Notes: a model not told the origin generated them from the letters alone. 64,000 nucleotides of DNA from Cylicocyclus nassatus (GCA_958299035.1 CATQJL010000001.1:32289554-32353553); one strand, 5' to 3'. Shown: positions 19,879-30,626, counted from the first letter of the stretch. Program-made: numbers and translations.

Positions 19879-19992
19879 AATCTTTTGTTTAGAGACATCG
19901 TGCCCTTCTTAGCGCACATTCTTAGGTAACTTTGTCGAAACACTTTATAGGCAGAAATTCAAAGCTCTGGAACCACTAACGATCACCAGCTG

Positions 19993-20074
19993 GCAGCGAT
20001 GTCCGAGTGGTTAAGGAGATTGACTAGAAATCAATTGGGCTCTGCCCGCGCAGGTCCGAATCCTGCTCGCTGCG
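19993..20074 (+). tRNA. tRNA-Ser(AGA), C55
   Basis: Behind S2. C55. Confidence 0.8.
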
Positions 20075-20258
20075 AATCTTTTTGTGCGTAGCGGTTCCGC
20101 ATTTGCGCGGAAGAATGATGCTCGAAAATCGCTGGCGCAGTATAACTAATTGATGTTTAAAGGTCGTGCAGTTGTTGAGGTGACGAAAAGTCCATATCCA
20201 TGCTCATCATAGGAAAAGTAAAGCTCAAAGACTGTCTGTACACATGATGTAGTAGCCG

Positions 20259-20340
20259 GCAGCGATGTCCGAGTGGTTAAGGAGATTGACTCGAAATCAA
20301 TTGGGCTCTGCCCGCGCAGGTTCGAATCCTGCTCGCTGCG
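20259..20340 (+). tRNA. tRNA-Ser(CGA)
   Basis: Behind S1. Reference body. Confidence 0.95.
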
Positions 20341-20454
20341 AATCTTTTGTCTAGAGGCATCGTGCCCTTCTTAGCGCACATTCTTAGGTAACTTTGTCGA
20401 AACACTTTATAGGCAGAAATTCAAAGCTCTGGAACCACTAACGATCACCAGCTG

Positions 20455-20536
20455 GCAGCGATGTCCGAGTGGTTAAGGAGATTGACTAGAAATCAATTGG
20501 GCTCTGCCCGCGCAGGTCCGAATCCTGCTCGCTGCG
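20455..20536 (+). tRNA. tRNA-Ser(AGA), C55
   Basis: Behind S2. C55. Confidence 0.8.
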
Positions 20537-20720
20537 AATCTTTTTGTGCGTAGCGGTTCCGCATTTGCGCGGAAGAATGATGCTCGAAAATCGCTGGCGC
20601 AGTATAACTAATTGATGTTTAAAGGTCGTGCAGTTGTTGAGGTGACGAAAAGTCCATATCCATGCTCATCATAGGAAAAGTAAAGCTCAAAGACTGTCTG
20701 TACACATGATGTAGTAGCCG

Positions 20721-20802
20721 GCAGCGATGTCCGAGTGGTTAAGGAGATTGACTCGAAATCAATTGGGCTCTGCACGCGCAGGTTCGAATCCTGCTCGCTG
20801 CG
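20721..20802 (+). tRNA. tRNA-Ser(CGA), variable-arm change
   Basis: Behind S1. GCACGC as at 16362. Confidence 0.88.
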
Positions 20803-20985
20803 AATCTTTTTGTGCGTAGCGGTTCCGCATTTGCGCGGAAGAATGATGCTCGAAAATCGCTGGCGCAGTATAACTAATTGATGTTTAAAGGTCGTGCAGT
20901 TGTTGAGGTGACGAAAAGTCCATATCCATGCTAATCATAGGAAAAGTAAAGCTCAAGGTGTCTGTACTACATGATGTAGTAGCCG

Positions 20986-21067
20986 GCAGCGATGTCCGAG
21001 TGGTTAAGGAGATTGACTCGAAATCAATTGGGCTCTGCCCGCGCAGGTTCGAATCCTGCTCGCTGCG
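20986..21067 (+). tRNA. tRNA-Ser(CGA)
   Basis: Behind S1b. Reference body. Confidence 0.95.
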
Positions 21068-21251
21068 AATCTTTTTGTGCGTAGCGGTTCCGCATTTGCG
21101 CGGAAGAATGATGCTCGAAAATCGCTGGCGCAGTATAACTAATTGATGTTTAAAGGTCGTGCAGTTGTTGAGGTGACGAAAAGTCCATATCCATGCTCAT
21201 CATAGGAAAAGTAAAGCTCAAAGACTGTCTGTATACATGATGTAGTAGCCG

Positions 21252-21333
21252 GCAGCGATGTCCGAGTGGTTAAGGAGATTGACTCGAAATCAATTGGGCT
21301 CTGCCCGCGCGGGTTCGAATCCTGCTCGCTGCG
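21252..21333 (+). tRNA. tRNA-Ser(CGA), G60
   Basis: Behind S1. G60. Confidence 0.92.
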
Positions 21334-21447
21334 AATCTTTTGTCTAAAGACATCGTGCCCTTCTTAGCGCACATTCTTAGGTAACTTTGTCCAAACACTT
21401 TATAGGCAGAAATTCAAAGCTCTGGAACCACTAACAATCACCAGCAG

Positions 21448-21529
21448 GCAGCGATGTCCGAGTGGTTAAGGAGATTGACTAGAAACCAATTGGGCTCTGC
21501 CCGCGCAGGTCCGAATCGTGCTCGCTGCG
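21448..21529 (+). tRNA. tRNA-Ser(AGA), C39 C55 G71
   Basis: Behind S2. Same alleles as 19531. Confidence 0.65.
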
Positions 21530-21713
21530 AATCTTTTTGTGCGTAGCGGTTCCGCATTTGCGCGGAAGAATGATGCTCGAAAATCGCTGGCGCAGTATAA
21601 CTAATTGATGTTTAAAGGTCGTGCAGTTGTTGAGGCGACGAAAAGTCCATATCCATGCTCATCATAGGAAAAGTAAAGCTCAAAGACTGCCTGTACACAT
21701 GATGTAGTAGCCG

Positions 21714-21795
21714 GCAGCGATGTCCGAGTGGTTAAGGAGATTGACTCGAAATCAATTGGGCTCTGCCCGCGCAGGTTCGAATCCTGCTCGCTGCG
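21714..21795 (+). tRNA. tRNA-Ser(CGA)
   Basis: Behind S1. Reference body. Confidence 0.95.
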
Positions 21796-21909
21796 AATCT
21801 TTTGTTTAGAGACATCGTGCCCTTCTTAGCGCACATTCTTAGGTAACTTTGTCGAAACACTTTATAGGCAGAAATTCAAAGCTCTGGAACCACTAACGAT
21901 CACCAGCTG

Positions 21910-21991
21910 GCAGCGATGTCCGAGTGGTTAAGGAGATTGACTAGAAATCAATTGGGCTCTGCCCGCGCAGGTCCGAATCCTGCTCGCTGCG
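21910..21991 (+). tRNA. tRNA-Ser(AGA), C55
   Basis: Behind S2. C55. Confidence 0.8.
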
Positions 21992-22175
21992 AATCTTTTT
22001 GTGCGTAGCGGTTCCGCATTTGCGCGGAAGAATGATGCTCGAAAATCGCTGGCGCAGTATAACTAATTGATGTTTAAAGGTCGTGCAGTTGTTGAGGTGA
22101 CGAAAAGTCCATATCCATGCTCATCATAGGAAAAGTAAAGCTCAAAGACTGTCTGTACACATGATGTAGTAGCCG

Positions 22176-22257
22176 GCAGCGATGTCCGAGTGGTTAAGGA
22201 GATTGACTCGAAATCAATTGGGCTCTGCCCGCGCAGGTTCGAATCCTGCTCGCTGCG
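22176..22257 (+). tRNA. tRNA-Ser(CGA)
   Basis: Behind S1. Reference body. Confidence 0.95.
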
Positions 22258-22371
22258 AATCTTTTGTTTAGAGACATCGTGCCCTTCTTAGCGCACATTC
22301 TTAGGTAACTTTGTCGAAACACTTTATAGGCAGAAATTCAAAGCTCTGGAACCACTAACGATCACCAGCTG

Positions 22372-22453
22372 GCAGCGATGTCCGAGTGGTTAAGGAGATT
22401 GACTAGAAATCAATTGGGCTCTGCCCGCGCAGGTCCGAATCCTGCTCGCTGCG
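22372..22453 (+). tRNA. tRNA-Ser(AGA), C55
   Basis: Behind S2. C55. Confidence 0.8.
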
Positions 22454-22637
22454 AATCTTTTTGTGCGTAGCGGTTCCGCATTTGCGCGGAAGAATGATGC
22501 TCGAAAATCGCTGGCGCAGTATAACTAATTGATGTTTAAAGGTCGTGCAGTTGTTGAGGTGACGAAAAGTCCATATCCATGCTCATCATAGGAAAAGTAA
22601 AGCTCAAAGACTGTCTGTACACATGATGTAGTAGCCG

Positions 22638-22719
22638 GCAGCGATGTCCGAGTGGTTAAGGAGATTGACTCGAAATCAATTGGGCTCTGCCCGCGCAGGT
22701 TCGAATCCTGCTCGCTGCG
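22638..22719 (+). tRNA. tRNA-Ser(CGA)
   Basis: Behind S1. Reference body. Confidence 0.95.
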
Positions 22720-22833
22720 AATCTTTTGTCTAGAGGCATCGTGCCCTTCTTAGCGCACATTCTTAGGTAACTTTGTCGAAACACTTTATAGGCAGAAATT
22801 CAAAGCTCTGGAACCACTAACGATCACCAGCTG

Positions 22834-22915
22834 GCAGCGATGTCCGAGTGGTTAAGGAGATTGACTAGAAATCAATTGGGCTCTGCCCGCGCAGGTCCGA
22901 ATCCTGCTCGCTGCG
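22834..22915 (+). tRNA. tRNA-Ser(AGA), C55
   Basis: Behind S2. C55. Confidence 0.8.
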
Positions 22916-23099
22916 AATCTTTTTGTGCGTAGCGGTTCCGCATTTGCGCGGAAGAATGATGCTCGAAAATCGCTGGCGCAGTATAACTAATTGATGTTTA
23001 AAGGTCGTGCAGTTGTTGAGGTGACGAAAAGTCCATATCCATGCTCATCATAGGAAAAGTAAAGCTCAAAGACTGTCTGTACACATGATGTAGTAGCCG

Positions 23100-23181
23100 G
23101 CAGCGATGTCCGAGTGGTTAAGGAGATTGACTCGAAATCAATTGGGCTCTGCCCGCGCAGGTTCGAATCCTGCTCGCTGCG
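23100..23181 (+). tRNA. tRNA-Ser(CGA)
   Basis: Behind S1. Reference body. Confidence 0.95.
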
Positions 23182-23295
23182 AATCTTTTGTTTAGAGACA
23201 TCGTGCCCTTCTTAGCGCACATTCTTAGGTAACTTTGTCGAAACACTTTATAGGCAGAAACTCAAAGCTCTGGAACCACTAACGATCAACAGCTG

Positions 23296-23377
23296 GCAGC
23301 GATGTCCGAGTGGTTAAGGAGATTGACTAGAAATCAATTGGGCTCTGCCCGCGCAGGTTCGAATCCTGCTCGCTGCG
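23296..23377 (+). tRNA. tRNA-Ser(AGA)
   Basis: Behind S2 (CAACAG allele). Reference body. Confidence 0.95.
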
Positions 23378-23561
23378 AATCTTTTTGTGCGTAGCGCTTC
23401 CGCATTTGCGCGGAAGAATGATGCTCGAAAATCGCTGGCGCAGTATAACTAATTGATGTTTAAGGGTCGTGCAGTTGTTGAGGTGACGAAAAGTCCATAT
23501 CCATGCTCATCATAGGAAAAGTAAAGCTCAAAGACTGTCTGTACACATGATGTAGTAGCCG

Positions 23562-23643
23562 GCAGCGATGTCCGAGTGGTTAAGGAGATTGACTCGAAAT
23601 CAATTGGGCTCCGCCCGCGCAGGTTCGAATCCTGCTCGCTGCG
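23562..23643 (+). tRNA. tRNA-Ser(CGA)
   Basis: Behind S1. Loop TCC. Confidence 0.95.
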
Positions 23644-23757
23644 AATCTTTTGTTTAGAGACATCGTGCCCTTCTTAGCGCACATTCTTAGGTAACTTTGT
23701 CGAAACACTTTATAGGCAGAAATTCAAAGCTCTGGAACCACTAACGATCACCAGCTG

Positions 23758-23839
23758 GCAGCGATGTCCGAGTGGTTAAGGAGATTGACTAGAAATCAAT
23801 TGGGCTCTGCCCGCGCAGGTCCGAATCCTGCTCGCTGCG
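23758..23839 (+). tRNA. tRNA-Ser(AGA), C55
   Basis: Behind S2. C55. Confidence 0.8.
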
Positions 23840-24023
23840 AATCTTTTTGTGCGTAGCGGTTCCGCATTTGCGCGGAAGAATGATGCTCGAAAATCGCTGG
23901 CGCAGTATAACTAATTGATGTTTAAAGGTCGTGCAGTTGTTGAGGCGACGAAAAGTCCATATCCATGCTCATCATAGGAAAAGTAAAGCTCAAAGACTGT
24001 CTGTACACATGATGTAGTAGCCG

Positions 24024-24105
24024 GCAGCGATGTCCGAGTGGTTAAGGAGATTGACTCGAAATCAATTGGGCTCTGCCCGCGCAGGTTCGAATCCTGCTCG
24101 CTGCG
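24024..24105 (+). tRNA. tRNA-Ser(CGA)
   Basis: Behind S1. Reference body. Confidence 0.95.
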
Positions 24106-24219
24106 AATCTTTTGTTTAGAGACATCGTGCCCTTCTTAGCGCACATTCTTAGGTAACTTTGTCGAAACACTTTATAGGCAGAAATTCAAAGCTCTGGAAC
24201 CACTAACGATCAACAGCTG

Positions 24220-24301
24220 GCAGCGATGTCCGAGTGGTTAAGGAGATTGACTAGAAATCAATTGGGCTCTGCCCGCGCAGGTTCGAATCCTGCTCGCTGC
24301 G
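24220..24301 (+). tRNA. tRNA-Ser(AGA)
   Basis: Behind S2. Reference body. Confidence 0.95.
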
Positions 24302-24485
24302 AATCTTTTTGTGCGTAGCGCTTCCGCATTTGCGCGGAAGAATGATGCTCGAAAATCGCTGGCGCAGTATAACTAATTGATGTTTAAGGGTCGTGCAGTT
24401 GTTGAGGTGACGAAAAGTCCATCTCCATGCTCATCATAGGAAAAGTAAAGCTCAAAGACTGTCTGTACACATGATGTAGTAGCCC

Positions 24486-24567
24486 GCAGCGATGTCCGAG
24501 TGGTTAAGGAGATTGACTCGAAATCAATTGGGCTCCGCCCGCGCAGGTTCGAATCCTGCTCGCTGCG
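24486..24567 (+). tRNA. tRNA-Ser(CGA)
   Basis: Behind S1 (AGCCCG end). Loop TCC. Confidence 0.95.
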
Positions 24568-24681
24568 AATCTTTTGTCTAGAGACATCGTGCCCTTCTTA
24601 GCGCACATTCTTAGGTAACTTTGTCGAAACACTTTGTAGGCAGAAATTCAAAGCTCTGGAACCACTAACGATCACCAGCTG

Positions 24682-24763
24682 GCAGCGATGTCCGAGTGGT
24701 TAAGGAGATTGACTCGAAATCAATTGGGCTCCGCCCGCGCAGGTTCGAATCCTGCTCGCTGCG
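24682..24763 (+). tRNA. tRNA-Ser(CGA)
   Basis: Behind S2, a recombinant spacer/anticodon pair. Loop TCC. Confidence 0.95.
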
Positions 24764-24877
24764 AATCTTTTGTCTAGAGACATCGTGCCCTTCTTAGCGC
24801 ACATTCTTAGGTAACTTTGTCGAAACACTTTATAGGCAGAAATTCAAAGCTCTGGAACCACTAACGATCAACAGCTG

Positions 24878-24959
24878 GCAGCGATGTCCGAGTGGTTAAG
24901 GAGATTGACTAGAAATCAATTGGGCTCTGCCCGCGCAGGTTCGAATCCTGCTCGCTGCG
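24878..24959 (+). tRNA. tRNA-Ser(AGA)
   Basis: Behind S2. Reference body. Confidence 0.95.
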
Positions 24960-25143
24960 AATCTTTTTGTGCGTAGCGCTTCCGCATTTGCGCGGAAGAA
25001 TGATGCTCGAAAATCGCTGGCGCAGTATAACTAATTGATGTTTAAGGGTCGTGCAGTTGTTGAGGTGACGAAAAGTCCATATCCATGCTCATCATAGGAA
25101 AAGTAAAGCTCAAAGACTGTCTGTACACATGATGTAGTAGCCG

Positions 25144-25225
25144 GCAGCGATGTCCGAGTGGTTAAGGAGATTGACTCGAAATCAATTGGGCTCCGCCCGC
25201 GCAGGTTCGAATCCTGCTCGCTGCG
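25144..25225 (+). tRNA. tRNA-Ser(CGA)
   Basis: Behind S1. Loop TCC. Confidence 0.95.
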
Positions 25226-25339
25226 AATCTTTTGTTTAGAGACATCGTGCCCTTCTTAGCGCACATTCTTAGGTAACTTTGTCGAAACACTTTATAGGCA
25301 GAAATTCAAAGCTCTGGAACCACTAACGATCACCAGCTG

Positions 25340-25421
25340 GCAGCGATGTCCGAGTGGTTAAGGAGATTGACTAGAAATCAATTGGGCTCTGCCCGCGCAG
25401 GTCCGAATCCTGCTCGCTGCG
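25340..25421 (+). tRNA. tRNA-Ser(AGA), C55
   Basis: Behind S2. C55. Confidence 0.8.
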
Positions 25422-25605
25422 AATCTTTTTGTGCGTAGCGGTTCCGCATTTGCGCGGAAGAATGATGCTCGAAAATCGCTGGCGCAGTATAACTAATTGA
25501 TGTTTAAAGGTCGTGCAGTTGTTGAGGCGACGAAAAGTCCATATCCATGCTCATCATAGGAAAAGTAAAGCTCAAAGACTGTCTGTACACATGATGTAGT
25601 AGCCG

Positions 25606-25687
25606 GCAGCGATGTCCGAGTGGTTAAGGAGATTGACTCGAAATCAATTGGGCTCTGCCCGCGCAGGTTCGAATCCTGCTCGCTGCG
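25606..25687 (+). tRNA. tRNA-Ser(CGA)
   Basis: Behind S1. Reference body. Confidence 0.95.
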
Positions 25688-25801
25688 AATCTTTTGTTTA
25701 GAGACATCGTGCCCTTCTTAGCGCACATTCTTAGGTAACTTTGTCGAAACACTTTATAGGCAGAAATTCAAAGCTCTGGAACCACTAACGATCAACAGCT
25801 G

Positions 25802-25883
25802 GCAGCGATGTCCGAGTGGTTAAGGAGATTGACTAGAAATCAATTGGGCTCTGCCCGCGCAGGTTCGAATCCTGCTCGCTGCG
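25802..25883 (+). tRNA. tRNA-Ser(AGA)
   Basis: Behind S2. Reference body. Confidence 0.95.
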
Positions 25884-26067
25884 AATCTTTTTGTGCGTAG
25901 CGCTTCCGCATTTGCGCGGAAGAATGATGCTCGAAAATCGCTGGCGCAGTATAACTAATTGATGTTTAAGGGTCGTGCAGTTGTTGAGGTGACGAAAAGT
26001 CCATCTCCATGCTCATCATAGGAAAAGTAAAGCTCAAAGACTGTCTGTACACATGATGTAGTAGCCC

Positions 26068-26149
26068 GCAGCGATGTCCGAGTGGTTAAGGAGATTGACT
26101 CGAAATCAATTGGGCTCCGCCCGCGCAGGTTCGAATCCTGCTCGCTGCG
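26068..26149 (+). tRNA. tRNA-Ser(CGA)
   Basis: Behind S1 (AGCCCG end). Loop TCC. Confidence 0.95.
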
Positions 26150-26263
26150 AATCTTTTGTCTAGAGACATCGTGCCCTTCTTAGCGCACATTCTTAGGTAA
26201 CTTTGTCGAAACACTTTGTAGGCAGAAATTCAAAGCTCTGGAACCACTAACGATCACCAGCTG

Positions 26264-26345
26264 GCAGCGATGTCCGAGTGGTTAAGGAGATTGACTCGAA
26301 ATCAATTGGGCTCCGCCCGCGCAGGTTCGAATCCTGCTCGCTGCG
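26264..26345 (+). tRNA. tRNA-Ser(CGA)
   Basis: Behind S2 (recombinant pair). Loop TCC. Confidence 0.95.
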
Positions 26346-26459
26346 AATCTTTTGTCTAGAGACATCGTGCCCTTCTTAGCGCACATTCTTAGGTAACTTT
26401 GTCGAAACACTTTATAGGCAGAAATTCAAAGCTCTGGAACCACTAACGATCAACAGCTG

Positions 26460-26541
26460 GCAGCAATGTCCGAGTGGTTAAGGAGATTGACTAGAAATCA
26501 ATTGGGCTCTGCCCGCGCAGGTTCGAATCCTGCTCGCTGCG
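26460..26541 (+). tRNA. tRNA-Ser(AGA), A6
   Basis: Behind S2. A6 breaks one acceptor-stem pair. Confidence 0.85.
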
Positions 26542-26655
26542 AATCTTTTGTCTAGAGACATCGTGCCCTTCTTAGCGCACATTCTTAGGTAACTTTGTCG
26601 AAACACTTTATAGGCAGAAATTCAAAGCTCTGGAACCACTAACGATCACCAGCTG

Positions 26656-26737
26656 GCAGCGATGTCCGAGTGGTTAAGGAGATTGACTAGAAATCAATTG
26701 GGCTCTGCCCGCGCAGGTTCGAATCCTGCTCGCTGCG
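26656..26737 (+). tRNA. tRNA-Ser(AGA)
   Basis: Behind S2. Reference body. Confidence 0.95.
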
Positions 26738-26921
26738 AATCTTTTTGTGCGTAGCGCTTCCGCATTTGCGCGGAAGAATGATGCTCGAAAATCGCTGGCG
26801 CAGTATAACTAATTGATGTTTAAGGGTCGTGCAGTTGTTGAGGTGACGAAAAGTCCATATCCATGCTCATCATAGGAAAAGTAAAGCTCAAAGACTGTCT
26901 GTACACATGATGTAGTAGCCG

Positions 26922-27003
26922 GCAGCGATGTCCGAGTGGTTAAGGAGATTGACTAGAAATTAATTGGGCTCTGCCCGCGCAGGTTCGAATCCTGCTCGCT
27001 GCG
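26922..27003 (+). tRNA. tRNA-Ser(AGA), T40
   Basis: Behind S1 (recombinant pair). T40 gives a G-U anticodon-stem pair. Its T5 terminator is broken to TCTCTTT. Confidence 0.9.
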
Positions 27004-27005
27004 AA

Positions 27006-27012
27006 TCTCTTT
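27006..27012 (+). terminator. Broken Pol III terminator
   Basis: The S1 T5 run after the tRNA at 26922 reads TCTCTTT, leaving no T4 run. Its sister copy at 29427 keeps T5. Transcripts may run on into S1b and the tRNA at 27187. Confidence 0.7.
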
Positions 27013-27186
27013 GTGCGTAGCGGTTCCGCATTTGCGCGGAGGAATGATGCTCGAAAATCGCTGGCGCAGTATAACTAATTGATGTTTAAAGGTTGTGCAG
27101 TTGTTGAGGTGACCAAGAGTCCATATCCATGCTCATCATAGGAAAAGTAAAGCTCAAGGTGTCTGTACTACATGATGTAGTAGCCG

Positions 27187-27268
27187 GCAGCGATGTTCGA
27201 GTGGTTAAGGAGATTGACTCGAAATCAATTGGGCCCTGCCCGCGCAGGTTCGAATCCTGCTCGCTGCG
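27187..27268 (+). tRNA. tRNA-Ser(CGA), T11
   Basis: Behind S1b. T11 gives a D-stem G-U pair; loop CCT. Confidence 0.93.
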
Positions 27269-27382
27269 AATCTTTTGTCTAAAGACATCGTGCCCTTCTT
27301 AGCGCACATTCTTAGGTAACTTTGTCGAAACACTTTATAGGCAGAAATTCAAAGCTCTGGAACCACTAACGATCACCAGCTG

Positions 27383-27464
27383 GCAGCGATGTCCGAGTGG
27401 TTAAGGAGATTGACTAGAAATCAATTGGGCTCTGCCCGCGCAGGTCCGAATCCTGCTCGCTGCG
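27383..27464 (+). tRNA. tRNA-Ser(AGA), C55
   Basis: Behind S2. C55. Confidence 0.8.
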
Positions 27465-27648
27465 AATCTTTTTGTGCGTAGCGGTTCCGCATTTGCGCGG
27501 AAGAATGATGCTCGAAAATCGCTGGCGCAGTATAACTAATTGATGTTTAAAGGTCGTGCAGTTGTTGAGGCGACGAAAAGTCCATATCCATGCTCATCAT
27601 AGGAAAAGTAAAGCTCAAAGACTGTCTGTACACATGATGTAGTAGCCG

Positions 27649-27730
27649 GCAGCGATGTCCGAGTGGTTAAGGAGATTGACTCGAAATCAATTGGGCCCTG
27701 CCCGCGCAGGTTCGAATCCTGCTCGCTGCG
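27649..27730 (+). tRNA. tRNA-Ser(CGA)
   Basis: Behind S1. Loop CCT. Confidence 0.95.
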
Positions 27731-27844
27731 AATCTTTTGTCTAAAGACATCGTGCCCTTCTTAGCGCACATTCTTAGGTAACTTTGTCGAAACACTTTAT
27801 AGGCAGAAATTCAAAGCTCTGGAACCACTAACGATCACCAGCTG

Positions 27845-27926
27845 GCAGCGATGTCCGAGTGGTTAAGGAGATTGACTAGAAATCAATTGGGCTCTGCCCG
27901 CGCAGGTCCGAATCCTGCTCGCTGCG
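27845..27926 (+). tRNA. tRNA-Ser(AGA), C55
   Basis: Behind S2. Last C55 copy in the window. Confidence 0.8.
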
Positions 27927-28110
27927 AATCTTTTTGTGCGTAGCGGTTCCGCATTTGCGCGGAAGAATGATGCTCGAAAATCGCTGGCGCAGTATAACTA
28001 ATTGATGTTTAAAGGTCGTGCAGTTGTTGAGGCGACGAAAAGTCCATATCCATGCTCATCATAGGAAAAGTAAAGCTCAAAGACTGCCTGTACACATGAT
28101 GTAGTAGCCG

Positions 28111-28192
28111 GCAGCGATGTCCGAGTGGTTAAGGAGATTGACTCGAAATCAATTGGGCTCTGCCCGCGCAGGTTCGAATCCTGCTCGCTGCG
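28111..28192 (+). tRNA. tRNA-Ser(CGA)
   Basis: Behind S1. Reference body. Confidence 0.95.
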
Positions 28193-28306
28193 AATCTTTT
28201 GTTTAGAGACATCGTGCCCTTCTTAGCGCACATTCTTAGGTAACTTTGTCGAAACACTTTATAGGCAGAAATTCAAAGCTCTGGAACCACTAACGATCAA
28301 CAGCTG

Positions 28307-28388
28307 GCAGCGATGTCCGAGTGGTTAAGGAGATTGACTAGAAATCAATTGGGCTCTGCCCGCGCAGGTTCGAATCCTGCTCGCTGCG
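28307..28388 (+). tRNA. tRNA-Ser(AGA)
   Basis: Behind S2. Reference body. Confidence 0.95.
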
Positions 28389-28502
28389 AATCTTTTGTCT
28401 AGAGACATCGTGCCCTTCTTAGCGCACATTCTTAGGTAACTTTGTCGAAACACTTTATAGGCAGAAATTCAAAGCTCTGGAACCACTAACGATCACCAGC
28501 TG

Positions 28503-28584
28503 GCAGCGATGTCCGAGTGGTTAAGGAGATTGACTAGAAATCAATTGGGCTCTGCCCGCGCAGGTTCGAATCCTGCTCGCTGCG
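28503..28584 (+). tRNA. tRNA-Ser(AGA)
   Basis: Behind S2. Reference body. Confidence 0.95.
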
Positions 28585-28768
28585 AATCTTTTTGTGCGTA
28601 GCGCTTCCGCATTTGCGCGGAAGAATGATGCTCGAAAATCGCTGGCGCAGTATAACTAATTGATGTTTAAGGGTCGTGCAGTTGTTGAGGTGACGAAAAG
28701 TCCATATCCATGCTCATCATAGGAAAAGTAAAGCTCAAAGACTGTCTGTACACATGATGTAGTAGCCG

Positions 28769-28850
28769 GCAGCGATGTCCGAGTGGTTAAGGAGATTGAC
28801 TCGAAATCAATTGGGCTCCGCCCGCGCAGGTTCGAATCCTGCTCGCTGCG
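28769..28850 (+). tRNA. tRNA-Ser(CGA)
   Basis: Behind S1. Loop TCC. Confidence 0.95.
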
Positions 28851-28964
28851 AATCTTTTGTCTAGAGACATCGTGCCCTTCTTAGCGCACATTCTTAGGTA
28901 ACTTTGTCGAAACACTTTGTAGGCAGAAATTCAAAGCTCTGGAACCACTAACGATCACCAGCTG

Positions 28965-29046
28965 GCAGCGATGTCCGAGTGGTTAAGGAGATTGACTAGA
29001 AATCAATTGGGCTCTGCCCGCGCAGGTTCGAATCCTGCTCGCTGCG
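28965..29046 (+). tRNA. tRNA-Ser(AGA)
   Basis: Behind S2. Reference body. Confidence 0.95.
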
Positions 29047-29160
29047 AATCTTTTGTCTAGAGACATCGTGCCCTTCTTAGCGCACATTCTTAGGTAACTT
29101 TGTCGAAACACTTTATAGGCAGAAATTCAAAGCTCTGGAACCACTAACGATCACCAGCTG

Positions 29161-29242
29161 GCAGCGATGTCCGAGTGGTTAAGGAGATTGACTAGAAATC
29201 AATTGGGCTCTGCCCGCGCAGGTTCGAATCCTGCTCGCTGCG
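29161..29242 (+). tRNA. tRNA-Ser(AGA)
   Basis: Behind S2. Reference body. Confidence 0.95.
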
Positions 29243-29426
29243 AATCTTTTTGTGCGTAGCGCTTCCGCATTTGCGCGGAAGAATGATGCTCGAAAATCGC
29301 TGGCGCAGTATAACTAATTGATGTTTAAGGGTCGTGCAGTTGTTGAGGTGACGAAAAGTCCATATCCATGCTCATCATAGGAAAAGTAAAGCTCAAAGAC
29401 TGTCTGTACACATGATGTAGTAGCCG

Positions 29427-29508
29427 GCAGCGATGTCCGAGTGGTTAAGGAGATTGACTAGAAATTAATTGGGCTCTGCCCGCGCAGGTTCGAATCCTGC
29501 TCGCTGCG
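29427..29508 (+). tRNA. tRNA-Ser(AGA), T40
   Basis: Behind S1 (recombinant pair). T40. Confidence 0.93.
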
Positions 29509-29691
29509 AATCTTTTTGTGCGTAGCGGTTCCGCATTTGCGCGGAGGAATGATGCTCGAAAATCGCTGGCGCAGTATAACTAATTGATGTTTAAAGGTTG
29601 TGCAGTTGTTGAGGTGACCAAGAGTCCATATCCATGCTCATCATAGGAAAAGTAAAGCTCAAGGTGTCTGTACTACATGATGTAGTAGCCG

Positions 29692-29773
29692 GCAGCGATG
29701 TTCGAGTGGTTAAGGAGATTGACTCGAAATCAATTGGGCCCTGCCCGCGCAGGTTCGAATCCTGCTCGCTGCG
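29692..29773 (+). tRNA. tRNA-Ser(CGA), T11
   Basis: Behind S1b. T11, loop CCT. Confidence 0.93.
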
Positions 29774-29887
29774 AATCTTTTGTCTAAAGACATCGTGCCC
29801 TTCTTAGCGCACATTCTTAGGTAACTTTGTCGAAACACTTTATAGGCAGAAATTCAAAGCTCTGGAACCACTAACGATCAACAGCTG

Positions 29888-29969
29888 GCAGCGATGTCCG
29901 AGTGGTTAAGGAGATTGACTAGAAATCAATTGGGCTCTGCCCGCGCAGGTTCGAATCCTGCTCGCTGCG
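29888..29969 (+). tRNA. tRNA-Ser(AGA)
   Basis: Behind S2. Reference body. Confidence 0.95.
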
Positions 29970-30083
29970 AATCTTTTGTCTAGAGACATCGTGCCCTTCT
30001 TAGCGCACATTCTTAGGTAACTTTGTCGAAACACTTTATAGGCAGAAATTCAAAGCTCTGGAACCACTAACGATCACCAGCTG

Positions 30084-30165
30084 GCAGCGATGTCCGAGTG
30101 GTTAAGGAGATTGACTCGAAATCAATTGGGCTCTGCCCGCGCAGGTTCGAATCCTGCTCGCTGCG
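30084..30165 (+). tRNA. tRNA-Ser(CGA)
   Basis: Behind S2 (recombinant pair). Reference body. Confidence 0.95.
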
Positions 30166-30348
30166 AATCTTTTTGTGCGTAGCGGTTCCGCATTTGCGCG
30201 GAAGAATGATGCTCGAAAATCGCTGGCGCAGTATAACTAATTGATGTTTAAAGGTCGTGCAGTTGTTGAGGTGACGAAAAGTCCATATCCATGCTCATCA
30301 TAGGAAAAGTAAAGCTCAAGGTGTCTGTACTACATGATGTAGTAGCCG

Positions 30349-30430
30349 GCAGCGATGTCCGAGTGGTTAAGGAAATTGACTCGAAATCAATTGGGCTCCG
30401 CCCGCGCAGGTTCGAATCCTGCTCGCTGCG
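30349..30430 (+). tRNA. tRNA-Ser(CGA), A26
   Basis: Behind S1b. A26, loop TCC. Confidence 0.93.
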
Positions 30431-30544
30431 AATCTTTTGTCTAGAGACATCGTGCCCTTCTTAGCGCACATTCTTAGGTAACTTTGTCGAAACACTTTGT
30501 AGGCAGAAATTCAAAGCTCTGGAACCACTAACGATCACCAGCTG

Positions 30545-30626
30545 GCAGCGATGTCCGAGTGGTTAAGGAGATTGACTAGAAATCAATTGGGCTCTGCCCG
30601 CGCAGGTTCGAATCCTGCTCGCTGCG
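30545..30626 (+). tRNA. tRNA-Ser(AGA)
   Basis: Behind S2. Reference body. Confidence 0.95.

Larger units (their letters stand above)
18804..22637 (+). repeat. 1917-bp higher-order repeat pair
   Basis: The tRNA series from 18804 recurs from 20721, including the GCACGC copy, the G60 copy (19335/21252) and the C39 AGA copy (19531/21448). Confidence 0.88.
23296..26459 (+). repeat. 1582-bp higher-order repeat pair
   Basis: tRNAs 23296, 23562, 23758, 24024, 24220, 24486 and 24682 recur at +1582. The S1 alleles AGCCCG (before 24486 and 26068) and CATCTCC are shared by the two copies. Confidence 0.87.
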
